Positions 26,401 to 32,270 of a DNA stretch of 64,000 bases are shown here, one piece after another. A program made the position numbers and the translations under genes. Under the pieces are notes generated by a model that made no database searches, was not told the DNA's origin, and saw nothing but the letters and a program-made list of their open reading frames with translations. Origin of the DNA: Mactromeris polynyma (lineage: Eukaryota > Mollusca > Bivalvia > Venerida > Mactridae); the NCBI GenBank assembly GCA_032209605.1, contig JASFXZ010000008.1, positions 3,596,001 through 3,660,000 of the forward strand, written 5' to 3'. The first letter of the stretch is position 1; each line of letters starts with the position of its first letter.

Positions 26401-29400
26401 GAGCTTATGTCTGAAAACATAAATATAAATAATAACCACACAGCGATTTTCAGCGTTTGAACTGTCAGTAAAAATATCGGGAGTTTAAATTGACAGGATG
26501 ATGTTCTAACACTTCAAACAGATGATGTCACAACAGACTTCTAAGTGCATGAGCGCTATAAATGCGTTCGTCTTTGTTTTCTACGAATACTTTCCAAACA
26601 TCGTGCCATCAATGTATGTATTGTTTTTTTATACTTTAAAAGTTTGCCCTTTTCATATTAAATTATGGAAATGTCGATATGTAGGTAGAATGGAAATATT
26701 AATAAATCCAACAAATGCTATTCATTGTGAAAGAGAGTTGTTACAGAGAACGCCACATGAACAAGACAACGCCTTCCAAAAGAAAACAACTGTTACAGTC
26801 TACAAAACATTAGGCACTGGAGAGATGCAAGGGTAAACATATATGGTAATATGGGTCCAAGGGTAACATGTATAGGACTATGGGTACAAGGGTAAACATG
26901 TATGGGAATAGGGATGCAAGGAATGGTCTGGCAGACCGTAAATAGCAACTAAAGTAGAATTAAGGGGGACAAAAGGGCATTACATGAGTATTACATTGTT
27001 TATACTTTCCGATTTCCACAATAGTAATTGTAAAGCTATACTGACTTCGCTTCAAACATATCATTTTATGAACGATTGTAGACTGATCTAGTAGATATAT
27101 AAAAGGTATACCTGTTTGTTAACATACACCAACCACAATATGGATCCTGGCTTGCAATGCAGTCACCACATGACTTGAAAGACGAACATGATTCGATTGG
27201 CCTTTTGTAGAGCTTAAAACAATGAACAGTAGCCAAGGTAAAGCATACAGAACTATAATGCACAAAACAAATAAAGTTAGTAACTACAATGTACACGAAC
27301 ATTAGATCATCAACTTGAAGCAAACGATGCCAGCAGCACAAACTATTCTATACAACATCTAGAGCTTCTCAAATCGCCCATGCATGTGCCGGGATGAATA
27401 TTAGTTTTTGGAAAAAATAATGATTATTGAATAATAAATTAAAGTAATTTCAGTTGATGTTTTTGAATGCGCAAAAACTTTTCGACCGAAATTACCGAAG
27501 TAACACTATATATTCCCCAGCAACTCTTTGCAAGATTTGCAATAATTTAGCCCACAATTCAGTAGGCGATACGTTGGTCTTATTTTGTCATTTACAAATT
27601 GATGGGTTTTCTAAGTTAGACATATATACATTTGAGTGATTAGAAAGCACCTTCCATACCCTTTGTACACATAGTTGAGTCAGTATATCTCTTTATATAA
27701 AGAAAAATAGCAAACAGTAATAATTATATAAACCAACGTTTTATCAGAAAGTGTTTGCCATAACATTGTCGTTGTCTAAACGTCTTATATATGAGATAAT
27801 AATAATACAATGATTACAAAACTGTATTCCTTATGCAAACCTTATGTTCGGTGAGGACAAATATATGTTCCTGATCACGTGATGTGTGCATGTTCTTTAT
27901 CATAGAATCATAAGTATACGTGAGAGGTTGTATTATTATCCCGGCTGCTGGGTACACCTTCGCCTAGAAAACAAGTGATACATTAATATCTACTGCGTGT
28001 ACACATTGCATAATCAGCGTTACTAATGGCAAGGATTGTTTTGGTTGTCATGCAATCAATTAAACTGTAAAACGATCAGCTTAAATAAACACGTCACGTT
28101 TTGCCACATTCACCATAGTCATTTTTTCTTGATTGGAAAATATCAGATCATACACATCTGTACCGAACTTTACAACCATTTTAAGTACTTACTACACATT
28201 TGAAACAAGAAATAAGAAGAAAATAAGATGGTCGACGCAACTTTAATGTGCAAATTTGTTTCAATCTGAAGGTAAACATTTGTTGGACAACATAAAACAA
28301 TGCCTAAATGTTACGACTGCCGGTCATTCAATTACGCTACATTACAGAAACTCCGATTCATGTAAGGGAGATCATTGCGTAGAACACTGGATGTCAATCC
28401 CTCCTTAGTGTGATTTGTCAAAGACACAGGTTAGTCTGTTTCAATATAGGTCATCATTCCTTATTGCATAAATCGTGAAATCACACATGCATGTTATTAA
28501 ACTTGTTACATATCGATTTATCAGATTTAAACAATATAAATGTAGGCGACAGGTACATACAACCAAGAAAGTTTTCTTAATTCCAACACCGGACAATTCC
28601 ATGTGGGGATGACTAACAACACTACTTACTAGATAACTCTTGAAATATACTACACGATCTACTGTCAGACGCAGTTGTTAAGGCAAACGATATTATGTTC
28701 ATCTGATTTTCATGCAAACATGTCATGTATACGATAATAGGATAACGCCTCTATCATGATAAAGATTTGTTTGCAAACATAACACCATTTACGCAATAAT
28801 TGTGTTCATTACTTTGCTTCGTAAGAAAAAAAACGTAACAATAAACAAGTTAATATGGCACAAGGTATACGAGCAATGTATACCAATTTTAAATAGGGAA
28901 TCAAGGAAGTACAGCTAATTCGAAACTGTAGAATAAATATAAAAATTATTATACCTGATATATGAAGTCTTACATTATGTTTTGCAGGCAGCTTATACAT
29001 GGCTAATGTGGACAATACATACAGTTTGACCATAGTTGAAGTAAGCCGCTGTAACGATATACCTACCTTAAGTATGGTACCATCTGATGTACCAAGGAAT
29101 ACGATGACGATGGAATTTTCCGTTGCTGTGGTAACAGCTGTTATAGTTTTGTTGAAAAGTATCACTGGATCCTGGGTGAGTTCATGAAATCCGATCATAT
29201 GATGAAAGCTGTCTAGATTTTGTGGATTGCACAAGTATTTTTCATCAGTTGAAGGAAGTTGTTCTCCGCGCTAATAACAATATGTTTTAAAAAGGTATGT
29301 TGTCAATTTAAGCATATAAGTACCCAAGAGCATATGATTATGCTATGAATAGTTTTTTGCATTCGTACTTGCTGTCTAATTAGTACGCCGTAAGTGCCTA

Positions 29401-31430
29401 ATAAGGGTAAGTTCTATCCATTTAAACCACAACAATAATAACAATTTATAACATGTACTAAAGTTTAAGATTTTGTCCGAAAAATCATATGAAATACACC
29501 ATATAGTCATTACAAAATACGTTATGTTTGACTTTGTCCAGAAAATTTGCACTTTGGTTTAGATGTAAAACAATCCTATACTCGCAGGCGGTGGGAAACT
29601 ACCATACCGTCATTAGAGAAGAGAATAAATGTCACATTTCTCAAAATCGACAACCCGCAGAAATGTGACTGGAACGCAAACATTTTTGGTGATGGCAGTG
29701 GTAACATTTAACCGCCAGGGAAAGATAACTGCTGCGAGGAGTTTGTACTCATGTCTGACCGAATTTAAATAAAACTTTGTGGCGATTACCTTATATGGTA
29801 TGATATACATACAAGCACGAGTCACACGTGTTTCATTCGGCATTGTCTATCATAAATGGTTCAGCAAAACTTTGTGTATATCTGAATCCTTTTCCTATCT
29901 ACATTAAATTATTATTACACAGAGATGCCAACTGCGTTCGCATATCAATCGCACTTTCAACAGAAATATCGACAACAGTGCAATTAATGTACTAAGGACT
30001 TTGTAAGAGAAAGTTATTAACAGAGTAATGTACAAATCGTCTAAATGAGTATATTTACATAGGGTTTTCTGCACGGCTCTTTTCCAGTTTGATATCGGAA
30101 GTAATACTCGTCTGGATTCGGTTCCACGGAACCGTTGTAGCAAACTTTAATGTTATCCACAAACCTGCACAATATTAATAAACTTGTGAACACGTGACAA
30201 TAAAACTACGTAGAAAATGATGGTGTTTCGTGAAAATAGCAAGTCATATACATATCGTGTGGTAAGCACAGCACAGTGTGCCAACACGTTGGCTTCTTGT
30301 TTCTATATTATTGTTCAATTCCAAATTGGCTACGCAAAGAAAACGCATAATATCTGTTACTTCACTTGTCTTTAATGTTATAATCCTTATAAATAATTTT
30401 CTGTAACATCGTTTTTAATTAAGTACAAAACAAAAATAATAACAAGAAAGGGGTTAATACTTTCTATACAAATAGGAAACTGTTGCCGATTTAAAGTCAA
30501 TACTTACGTTTTATTAACTTGCGACATATTGTAGATACATATGGCTGATCTTCTATTGTCAGTATAGGCCGCAACCAGAATAGTATTGTTATCGACAGAA
30601 ACTTTCTTCACGTCCAAGATTTCTTTATAATTTCCACAGTTCATCGGCATGTCTACGTAGGTAAGAGGAGTAGTGTACTTGGTGGAAATTTTATCGTAAT
30701 ACTGACAAACTTGTGCCACGCGACTGATCTTTGTACCATCCATTTGTTTTTGTATGCTGAAAAAAAGTCTCAACTTTTCTACAGCAAATGCAGCAACAAA
30801 TTTTTCCGTTTTTACCTTAGCATGATCATATGATTTAAAACTTTGTTTGTTACCTCCATCATTTTCGTCGTCACCACTGTTTTTGTACCAGAAGATGCCA
30901 GGTGCTTTACACAAACCTTCCAGCCTTTCTTGATCTTTGGAATGTGGACAGCCAACAAATAAGTAACTGTCACGCTCTGATCCATGCACACTGTCCACAA
31001 GAAAAGCTTGTACACCAGATATATTTCTGACGTGTTTCTGCAGTTGCCATTCAACGTGTGATACATTGTCCAGATTTCTAATCGAACAGTAGTTGTGCTT
31101 ACTAGAACACGTAGTGACATATTCGGGTCCGGAATAAGACTGATTATACATCATTAGTTTGAGTGTTTCATCGAAGATGCCTTCATTGGAACCAATTGCA
31201 GCGGAGTTAAGTAACATCAAATTGGATGCGTTTATATTATACACCTCGTTAGTTCCAGATACGATAACATGGCCTCCATACTCCGATAGCAACATTCTAG
31301 TAAACTTGGAGCTGGCTGGATCCTTTGACCAGGTTATTGTCTCATTATTCAAACATGACATTGAAGGTATGAAAAGTAGACATAGCAATAAGCTAGTCAC
31401 CTTAGGCGTGAACCTGTACATTTTCGTCAT
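2394..31430 (-). CDS. Plexin-family semaphorin receptor, gene 1 (3' end outside window)
   Basis: Thirty exons join into 1632 codons without a stop: 31430-30508, 30164-30059, 29270-29067, 27963-27841, 27212-27112, 26085-25965, 24646-24481, 23516-23420, 22491-22398, 21996-21838, 21086-20979, 20586-20493, 20254-20079, 19564-19413, 18422-18314, 18052-17901, 16823-16644, 16398-16302, 15531-15413, 14225-14072, 13264-13103, 12187-11947, 11357-11209, 10534-10419, 7974-7915, 7250-7176, 6920-6698, 6022-5857, 2983-2801, 2479-2394. Order of domains: signal peptide, sema (about 30-450), PSI (about 453-490), PSI-like modules (about 612-645 and 766-824), IPT modules (825-1199), membrane span (about 1228-1250), juxtamembrane helix, GAP first half with LLRR (1412-1413), inserted Rho-binding-type domain (about 1487-1610). 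The GAP second half is missing from view. Plexin identity is strong. I do not assign subclass A or B. Splice limits are inferred by eye. Confidence 0.88.
2801..2983 (-). CDS. Gene 1 exon 29: Rho-binding-type domain, second part
   Basis: Residues 1543-1603. [18 protein letters not shown], then [20 protein letters not shown]: plexin pattern W-K/R-R-hydrophobic-N-T-L-x-H-Y-x-V/L-x-D. Acceptor GGTTTCAG, donor GTTG|GTAATT. Three bases longer than its gene-2 counterpart. Confidence 0.92.
3187..5782. repeat. 46-bp minisatellite array, about 56 units, in gene 1 intron 28
   Basis: The unit is 46 bp, with blocks ACAAAACATTACCAAACAGA, CAGGGTGGTACACGCTGG and GAGGAGAC. Units differ at a few positions (CAGGGT/CACGGT, GAGGAGAC/GAGGAGTC, GCTGGG/GCTTGG, TGCTGTGAG), and a few are shortened. 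Since 46 leaves remainder 1 when divided by 3, all three plus-strand frames read the same 46-residue cycle. This yields long open frames (one of 852 codons, 3336-5894) that are almost certainly not genes. A ~542-bp block is itself duplicated inside the array (marker TTACCAGACAG near 3854 and 4396). Confidence 0.97.
5857..6022 (-). CDS. Gene 1 exon 28: Rho-binding-type domain, first part
   Basis: Residues 1488-1542. [18 protein letters not shown] and [11 protein letters not shown] are near-invariant plexin motifs (V-L-N/D-C-D-T-I-T-Q-x-K-x-K-hydrophobic-L-D and [10 protein letters not shown]). Acceptor ATATTTCAG, donor ATAG|GTAATA. The minisatellite ends only about 75 bp downstream of this donor. 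Confidence 0.95.
6698..6920 (-). CDS. Gene 1 exon 27: GAP segment
   Basis: Residues 1413-1487. [19 protein letters not shown], then [30 protein letters not shown]: these are the plexin motifs E-S-V-A-E-K-M/L-L-T-x-W, G-P-I-D-x-I-T and Y-x-L-S-E-x-K-L in the usual order. Acceptor TTAACCAG, donor TTG|GTGAGT. Confidence 0.95.
7176..7250 (-). CDS. Gene 1 exon 26: GAP segment with catalytic arginines
   Basis: Residues 1388-1412: [19 protein letters not shown] and then ILLRR. The paired arginines of L-L-R-R form part of the plexin GAP active site and are split by the next junction. Acceptor TGTTTCAG, donor GGAG|GTAATG. Confidence 0.92.
7323..7382 (+). repeat. tRNA-derived SINE head remnant
   Basis: GTGTAGTGAGCCAGGAGTAC followed by a good B box in GGGTTCGAATCCTG. 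The A box is degenerate and no acceptor stem closes. Most likely a SINE fragment in gene 1 intron 26. Confidence 0.4.
7501..7667 (-). mobile_element. pogo/Tigger-like MITE, copy 1
   Basis: Ends are AAAACCTCACTTAAC on the plus strand and GAGGTTTTACTGTA at the other side, an inverted pair. The interior (CTTTATTCAATCTC, TCAAGTTCATTTTCACTG) is the reverse complement of the copies at 21512 and 37997. Such non-autonomous elements use the transposase of pogo-type transposons. None is present here. Confidence 0.65.
7915..7974 (-). CDS. Gene 1 exon 25: GAP segment (60 bp)
   Basis: Residues 1368-1387: [20 protein letters not shown], matching the plexin block N-V-A-S/T-L/I-hydrophobic, then M-E-Y-A/I-T. 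Acceptor TTTTTAG, donor GG|GTAATG. The upstream intron (7975-10418) holds a GC-rich inverted-repeat element and a SINE copy. Confidence 0.9.
8110..8500. repeat. GC-rich element with inverted CCTTGCGTTCGGT ends
   Basis: CCTTGCGTTCGGTTA near 8131 recurs inverted near 8480, enclosing about 350 bp with several more internal inverted copies of the GCGTTCAGTxxC type. It is CpG-rich against an AT-rich intron. It is probably a MITE or foldback element. Family not recognised. Confidence 0.4.
8501..10140. other. Part of gene 1 intron 24, nothing recognised
   Basis: AT-rich unique-looking sequence. Short ORFs on either strand have no domain signature and no plexin counterpart. Confidence 0.5.
10145..10345 (-). 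repeat. tRNA-headed SINE, copy 1
   Basis: Shares GGCGxCCAGTTGACxTAA, CACxTGTGGAGGACATGACC and GGGCGGGxT blocks, in the same order, with 50178-50402. In the other copy the minus strand shows a tRNA-like head. It lies just downstream of gene 1 exon 24. Confidence 0.55.
10419..10534 (-). CDS. Gene 1 exon 24: GAP segment
   Basis: Residues 1330-1367. [19 protein letters not shown] aligns with the plexin block F-I-R/K-T-L-E-x-Q-K/R-S-F-x-x-x-D. Acceptor CGTTACAG, donor GATAA|GTAAGG in phase 2. Confidence 0.92.
10646..10708 (+). repeat. Interspersed repeat family A, short copy
   Basis: Carries the hallmark end on this strand: GCATTGTCTTATGTATGTGG then GCGTTCCCTGTAGCAACTTC. Truncated to about 60 bp. 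Confidence 0.65.
11209..11357 (-). CDS. Gene 1 exon 23: start of the cytoplasmic GAP region
   Basis: Residues 1280-1329. [19 protein letters not shown] matches the first conserved block of the plexin GAP (F-A-x-L-Q-T-x-hydrophobic-x-x-L-T-x-D-L). Acceptor ACTTGTAG, donor TCT|GTAAGT. The first ~110 bases are nearly identical to gene 2 (53217-53365). A 139-bp palindrome lies 38 bp upstream in the preceding intron. Confidence 0.9.
11395..11533. repeat. Perfect 139-bp palindrome (69-bp arms, 1-bp spacer)
   Basis: The arm 11395-11463 is the exact reverse complement of 11465-11533, with a single A (11464) between. The arm starts AACTCACACTCCCGTGCAAT and ends AAAACATA. I saw no mismatch across 69 bp. 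It lies in gene 1 intron 22, 38 bp upstream of exon 23. The matching intron of gene 2 (53366-53760) has no such structure. It is either a very young inverted duplication or an assembly/read artefact. Confidence 0.95.
11947..12187 (-). CDS. Gene 1 exon 22: transmembrane segment and juxtamembrane helix
   Basis: Residues 1200-1279. A single membrane span ([20 protein letters not shown]) is followed by the basic stop-transfer [12 protein letters not shown] and the juxtamembrane helix motif [15 protein letters not shown]. That helix corresponds to the vertebrate plexin segment L-x-x-L-E-x-x-hydrophobic-x-x-x-C-K/R-E. The donor is GAAG|GTACAT in phase 1. Confidence 0.92.
12308..12640 (-). repeat. 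Interspersed repeat family A, long copy
   Basis: Shows family blocks in order (AAGTTGTTACAGAGAAAGCC, TCTCCGGGAAAACAACAGTC, AACATCAGGTATTTAGGAGG, TTTAATGGATGTAATACATC, CATCTAAAACATAAATA). A 13-base G run (12473-12485) interrupts it. Confidence 0.7.
12855..12935 (+). repeat. tRNA-derived SINE head remnant
   Basis: TTACTCAGTTGGTAGAGC is close to a tRNA A-box/D-arm, and GGAGTTCGATTCCTGTA gives a good B box about 20 bp later. The anticodon arm is largely missing, so this is not a functional tRNA. Confidence 0.45.
13103..13264 (-). CDS. Gene 1 exon 21: last IPT module
   Basis: Residues 1146-1199, phase 0 at both ends. [20 protein letters not shown] followed by C-x-hydrophobic and ETILCELP is the last plexin IPT before the membrane (G-x-x-L-x-x-A, then V-x-hydrophobic-G, then C-x-P). 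Confidence 0.9.
14072..14225 (-). CDS. Gene 1 exon 20: ectodomain, membrane-proximal IPT
   Basis: Residues 1094-1145. [11 protein letters not shown] and [13 protein letters not shown] match the plexin stalk motif in which F-x-M-D is followed by Y-x-P-D-P. Acceptor TTTTACAG, donor AAA|GTATGT, phase 2 in and 0 out. About 80% of residues match gene 2. Confidence 0.88.
14226..15412. other. Gene 1 intron 19, nothing recognised
   Basis: Very AT-rich (many TTTA/ATTT tracts). No family A copy, MITE or coding signature seen. Confidence 0.5.
15413..15531 (-). CDS. Gene 1 exon 19: IPT 3 C-terminal segment with a furin-type site
   Basis: Residues 1055-1093. The first part ([17 protein letters not shown]) closes IPT module 3 with the conserved C-x-S/T-P. 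The rest is a basic tail, [21 protein letters not shown] fits the furin consensus R-x-K/R-R followed by Ser, and RGRR and RRAR follow. The gene-2 counterpart (58435-58556) lacks these sites. Acceptor ATGTTACAG, donor CAAG|GTAAGA. Confidence 0.85.
16302..16398 (-). CDS. Gene 1 exon 18: IPT module 3
   Basis: Residues 1022-1054. [20 protein letters not shown] matches the IPT G-G-x-x-L-T-hydrophobic-x-G-x-N-L motif. Acceptor TATTCTAG, donor GAG|GTAAAG, phase 2 in and 0 out. Confidence 0.9.
16644..16823 (-). CDS. Gene 1 exon 17: end of IPT 2 and start of IPT 3
   Basis: Residues 962-1021. SLTCETQAW, then [20 protein letters not shown]: the Y-x-x-x-P-x-hydrophobic-x-x-hydrophobic-x-P-x-x-S boundary between adjacent IPT modules. 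Acceptor TACTTCAG, donor CCAG|GTAAAC. Confidence 0.9.
17901..18052 (-). CDS. Gene 1 exon 16: IPT/TIG module 2
   Basis: Residues 912-961. [20 protein letters not shown] is the canonical IPT opening (P-x-x-G-P-x-x-G-G-T-x-I-T-hydrophobic-x-G). The donor is AC|GTATGT in phase 2. The open frame continues past this donor, but gene 2 has the matching donor at the same place. Confidence 0.9.
18314..18422 (-). CDS. Gene 1 exon 15: end of IPT module 1
   Basis: Residues 875-911. RIVCELEP, then [22 protein letters not shown]: the plexin IPT ending in which C-E is followed by a beta-hairpin and a Y/F-x-F-R strand. Its gene-2 counterpart matches only about half the residues. Confidence 0.88.
19413..19564 (-). 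CDS. Gene 1 exon 14: IPT/TIG module 1
   Basis: Residues 825-874. It opens at the conserved VYPLS and carries [18 protein letters not shown] and AGKPCQ, standard IPT strands. Phase 0 in, 2 out. It differs from the gene-2 exon at 63823-63974 at only 5 of 152 bases and 1 residue (Lys to Glu), far fewer than adjacent exons. Confidence 0.92.
19784..19985 (-). repeat. Interspersed repeat family A, medium copy
   Basis: Plus strand reads AATAAGTTGCTACAGGGAAC, then ACACAGACCTCAGGGAAAAC, GAGGTGGCGCAAGGTTAAGT, GATAACTAAGGAGAATTACA and GGGGGGATTTAATG, where it is cut off. Confidence 0.72.
20079..20254 (-). CDS. Gene 1 exon 13: PSI module 3
   Basis: Residues 766-824. A full PSI Cys pattern is visible: [14 protein letters not shown], then YHCKWC, then further Cys to [13 protein letters not shown]. 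Acceptor TTTTTCAG, donor GAA|GTATGT. The closing C-P-x-P leads into the first clear IPT module. Confidence 0.9.
20493..20586 (-). CDS. Gene 1 exon 12: stalk strand before PSI module 3
   Basis: Residues 735-765. Acceptor AATTCGCAG, donor AAAG|GTAAAG, phase 0 in and 1 out. The [10 protein letters not shown] strand with its Trp matches the plexin segment that precedes the third PSI module. Confidence 0.8.
20809..20880 (-). repeat. Interspersed repeat family A, short degenerate copy
   Basis: ATGTTACAGGGAACGCCTCA with a decayed continuation (TGCATCTCCGCATAGATC). Only the hallmark end survives. Confidence 0.5.
20979..21086 (-). CDS. Gene 1 exon 11: stalk domain
   Basis: Residues 699-734, phase 0 at both ends (acceptor TTCTTCCAG, donor AAG|GTTTGT). 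It has paired Cys in beta-strands ([18 protein letters not shown]). A 16-base G run (21159-21174) lies in the upstream intron. Confidence 0.8.
21512..21693 (+). mobile_element. pogo/Tigger-like MITE, copy 2
   Basis: 182 bp between TACAGTAAAACCTCAATAAT and AAGTGAGGTTTTACTGTA, with TA at both ends. The interior GTCTTAATATTGCGGTTGAA and GGTCTTATTATTGAAGTGGT matches the copy at 37997-38174. Confidence 0.75.
21838..21996 (-). CDS. Gene 1 exon 10: stalk domain
   Basis: Residues 646-698, phase 0 at both ends. It contains [15 protein letters not shown] and [11 protein letters not shown]. The closing strand resembles the plexin pattern in which a PSI module is followed by an IPT-like beta-sandwich with a CP motif. 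Confidence 0.8.
22398..22491 (-). CDS. Gene 1 exon 9: PSI-like module 2
   Basis: Residues 614-645. [20 protein letters not shown] is a short PSI-like Cys/Trp pattern (C-x2-C-x6-C-x-W). Acceptor TGTTTCAG, donor ACA|GTAAGT. Confidence 0.82.
22928..23325 (+). repeat. Interspersed repeat family A, long copy
   Basis: Runs from CTGACAGTTTCAAAGCTGTA through GTTTACCTTTGCACCTCCTC and GACTGTTGTTTCCCCGGGGA to GTTCCCTGTAACAGCTTAAT, i.e. from near the distal end to the hallmark end. It contains an internal partial repetition of the TTGTTTCCC region (near 23090 and 23255). Confidence 0.7.
23420..23516 (-). CDS. Gene 1 exon 8: stalk, lead-in to PSI module 2
   Basis: Residues 582-613. Acceptor TTTTTCAG, donor AAAAG|GTAAAC, phase 1 in and 2 out. 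The end ([10 protein letters not shown]) carries the first Cys of the next PSI-like module. Confidence 0.8.
23640..24050. repeat. Degenerate tandem repeat, three units of about 130-150 bp
   Basis: Three successive blocks each contain AGTAAxAGTGAxCTTGAC, a GTTGCGC-type motif, GATCACxTGTGxCAAGT and GAAATCCCTCxAxxxATAA, followed by GAAGTTATAGCC. Marker CCCTC occurs near 23744, 23873 and 24019. Confidence 0.65.
24285..24360 (-). repeat. tRNA-like SINE head remnant
   Basis: The minus strand reads a near A box (TGGTCGATCGG) and a perfect B box (GGTTCAAATC) with a long insert between, as in class-II tRNA-derived SINEs. No closing stem. Confidence 0.4.
24481..24646 (-). CDS. Gene 1 exon 7: stalk beta-domain
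   Basis: Residues 527-581. Acceptor TTTTTAAG, donor GAAG|GTAATT, phase 0 in and 1 out. It carries an alternating beta-strand pattern with Cys ([17 protein letters not shown]), as expected of the region between the first and second plexin PSI modules. Confidence 0.8.
24891..25068 (-). mobile_element. pogo/Tigger-like MITE, copy 3 (degenerate)
   Basis: Starts TCAGTAAAATCTCAAGTGAA and ends near TTAAGTTGTACTG. The interior CTTCATTCAACCTC is reverse-complementary to the copies at 21512 and 37997. Confidence 0.55.
25165..25465 (+). pseudogene. LINE reverse-transcriptase fragment
   Basis: The plus frame contains [20 protein letters not shown] and then [15 protein letters not shown]. This matches the RT block P-I-F-K-K-G/S-x-x-x-N-Y-R-x-I-T-L-L-S-x-I/V-G-K and T-x-I-L-N-x-R-L-x-x-W of jockey/I-type LINEs. 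A following frame has [12 protein letters not shown], resembling the next G-F-R-K-x-x-S-T-x-x-x-I-F-V-L block. About 0.3 kb survives, with stops and frameshifts. It is distinct from the LINE at 31.6-35 kb. Confidence 0.55.
25965..26085 (-). CDS. Gene 1 exon 6: end of PSI module 1 and linker
   Basis: Residues 486-526. It opens with RCSKHSMCN, the closing half of the PSI module, followed by a W (YVWISAS) and a linker. Acceptor TCTCTAG, donor GAG|GTATGC, phase 2 in and 0 out. Confidence 0.85.
26128..26495 (-). repeat. Interspersed repeat family A, long copy
   Basis: CACGCCACATACATAAGACA, then AAAACAATAGAGACTGATGA, GGGAAAACAAGGGGAAGATT, GATTTTCAGCGTTTGAACTG and TCAGTAAAAATATCGGGAGT. It carries the distal TCAGTAAAA block found only in long copies and starts about 40 bp upstream of gene 1 exon 6. 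Confidence 0.68.
26728..26995 (-). repeat. Interspersed repeat family A, medium copy
   Basis: GAGTTGTTACAGAGAACGCC, then ACAGTCTACAAAACATTAGG and GGCAGACCGTAAATAGCAAC. The segment GGGTAAACATGTATGG is locally triplicated (about 26831-26905). Confidence 0.65.
27112..27212 (-). CDS. Gene 1 exon 5: PSI module 1
   Basis: Residues 453-485. [20 protein letters not shown] is the canonical PSI signature (C-x5-C-x2-C-x8-C-G-W-C). Acceptor GTTTTAAG, donor AG|GTATAC in phase 2. PSI modules position the sema propeller relative to the stalk. Confidence 0.92.
27841..27963 (-). CDS. Gene 1 exon 4: end of sema domain
   Basis: Residues 412-452, phase 0 at both ends (acceptor TTTTCTAG, donor AAG|GTTTGC). It ends in [10 protein letters not shown], matching the last sema strand that leads into the PSI module of plexins (pattern hydrophobic-Y-hydrophobic-hydrophobic-T-x-x-K). 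This exon is too short to stand out as an ORF and was found by reading the minus strand between neighbours. Confidence 0.8.
27964..29066. other. Gene 1 intron 3, nothing recognised
   Basis: About 1.1 kb of AT-rich sequence. No exon in phase with its neighbours and no repeat family recognised. Confidence 0.5.
29067..29270 (-). CDS. Gene 1 exon 3: sema domain, C-terminal blades
   Basis: Residues 344-411, phase 0 at both ends (acceptor GTTATTAG, donor AAG|GTAGGT). The stretch [15 protein letters not shown] is the conserved late sema strand in which plexins and semaphorins read hydrophobic-x-G-T-x-D/N-G-x-hydrophobic-hydrophobic-K. Confidence 0.88.
30059..30164 (-). CDS. Gene 1 exon 2: sema domain, Cys-rich segment
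   Basis: Residues 308-343. Acceptor TTGTGCAG, donor TAT|GTAAAT, phase 2 in and 0 out. It contains [19 protein letters not shown] and a second Cys (EPC), typical of the disulphide-linked late blade of plexin sema domains. Confidence 0.85.
30508..31430 (-). CDS. Gene 1 exon 1: signal peptide and most of sema domain
   Basis: Residues 1-307. The start ATG at 31430 is followed by a hydrophobic secretion signal ([15 protein letters not shown]) and then the sema beta-propeller with its scattered Cys residues and N-x-S/T sites. One 923-bp exon carries most of the propeller, while the rest of the gene is cut into small exons. The donor is AC|GTAAGT, phase 2. A possible splice acceptor (CTCTGCAG) lies 2 bases before the ATG, so an upstream non-coding exon is possible. 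Confidence 0.88.
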
Positions 31431-31861
31431 TCCTGCAGAGTATATAAAAACGTGAAGTAAAAATCAAAAGTGTTGATAGTAACGCAAATTGTTTTAATGC
31501 ATGTCTAACATTAACTCATTGCGTTCCCTGTATCTTCCTTCTCTTTTGTTCATGCCCTTACCCCTGAAGTTGATGCTTAGTATTGGAGTGCGCATGCGCG
31601 CGAAGGAAGTGTTTTCATCTGGCTCGTGGATTTTTTGAAAAAGAAGAGGGTGTTCCTCAAGACTTACTGAAATTTATCACAGGACTTTTGTTATTATCAA
31701 TATTCTGAACATACCTGCACGTTTATTTTGATTTTATTCGGGAAAATAGATTCGAAACTTGTTTTTTCAGCTGCGCACCATACCCCACCCACCCAACTTA
31801 CATTATGGCCGCACTTGAATTCGAGAAATAAAGATCGAAAATTTCCAAAGTTGACCCTATT

Positions 31862-32077
31862 TTGTGTCTCTTTCTGATAACATTTCTACATTATATGTAC
31901 AAATATGAACATTTTCCAGAAGTTACAAAGACTATTGAAACTTTTGTCTCGATAACAGCTCAGAAATCTTGCCACTTTACTCCATGTGCTACCGAAGCAA
32001 AGTATAGAAACAAAAACTTATTATGCCTAATATTGCTACTCTCAGGAGATATAGAGAGCAACCCAGGTCCAACTTAA
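31862..32077 (+). pseudogene. LINE N-terminal region with 2A-like ribosome-skipping motif
   Basis: The frame ends LLLSGDIESNPGPT followed by TAA at 32075. D-x-E-x-N-P-G-P is the 2A/CHYSEL consensus, known from some APE-type LINEs, where it causes ribosomal skipping between Gly and Pro. The same frame continues beyond the stop into the PHD-like cluster, so the stop probably arose after insertion. Confidence 0.8.
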
Positions 32078-32083
32078 AAACAT

Positions 32084-32270
32084 ATTTATCCATGTGGTGT
32101 ATGTCAATTTCCTGTTACTTGATCCCAGGAGGGAGTCGCTTGCGACCAGTGTGATCTTTGGCACCATGTTTGATGTATATCTCTTTGCAGTAAAGATGTG
32201 AAAGACCTCGAAAGATCAAGCGTCTTATGGTTATGCTGTAAATGTGATAACATCAACTGTGACAGTTTTA
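32084..32270 (+). pseudogene. LINE PHD-finger-like segment
   Basis: In the frame of the 2A motif: CGVCQFPV, a stop, GVACDQCDLWHHV, a stop, CISLC and LWLCCKCD. The spacing C-x2-C ... C-x2-C ... H ... C ... C-x2-C is a C4HC3 PHD finger, a known accessory of CR1-type LINEs. Two internal TGA codons inactivate it. Confidence 0.65.
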
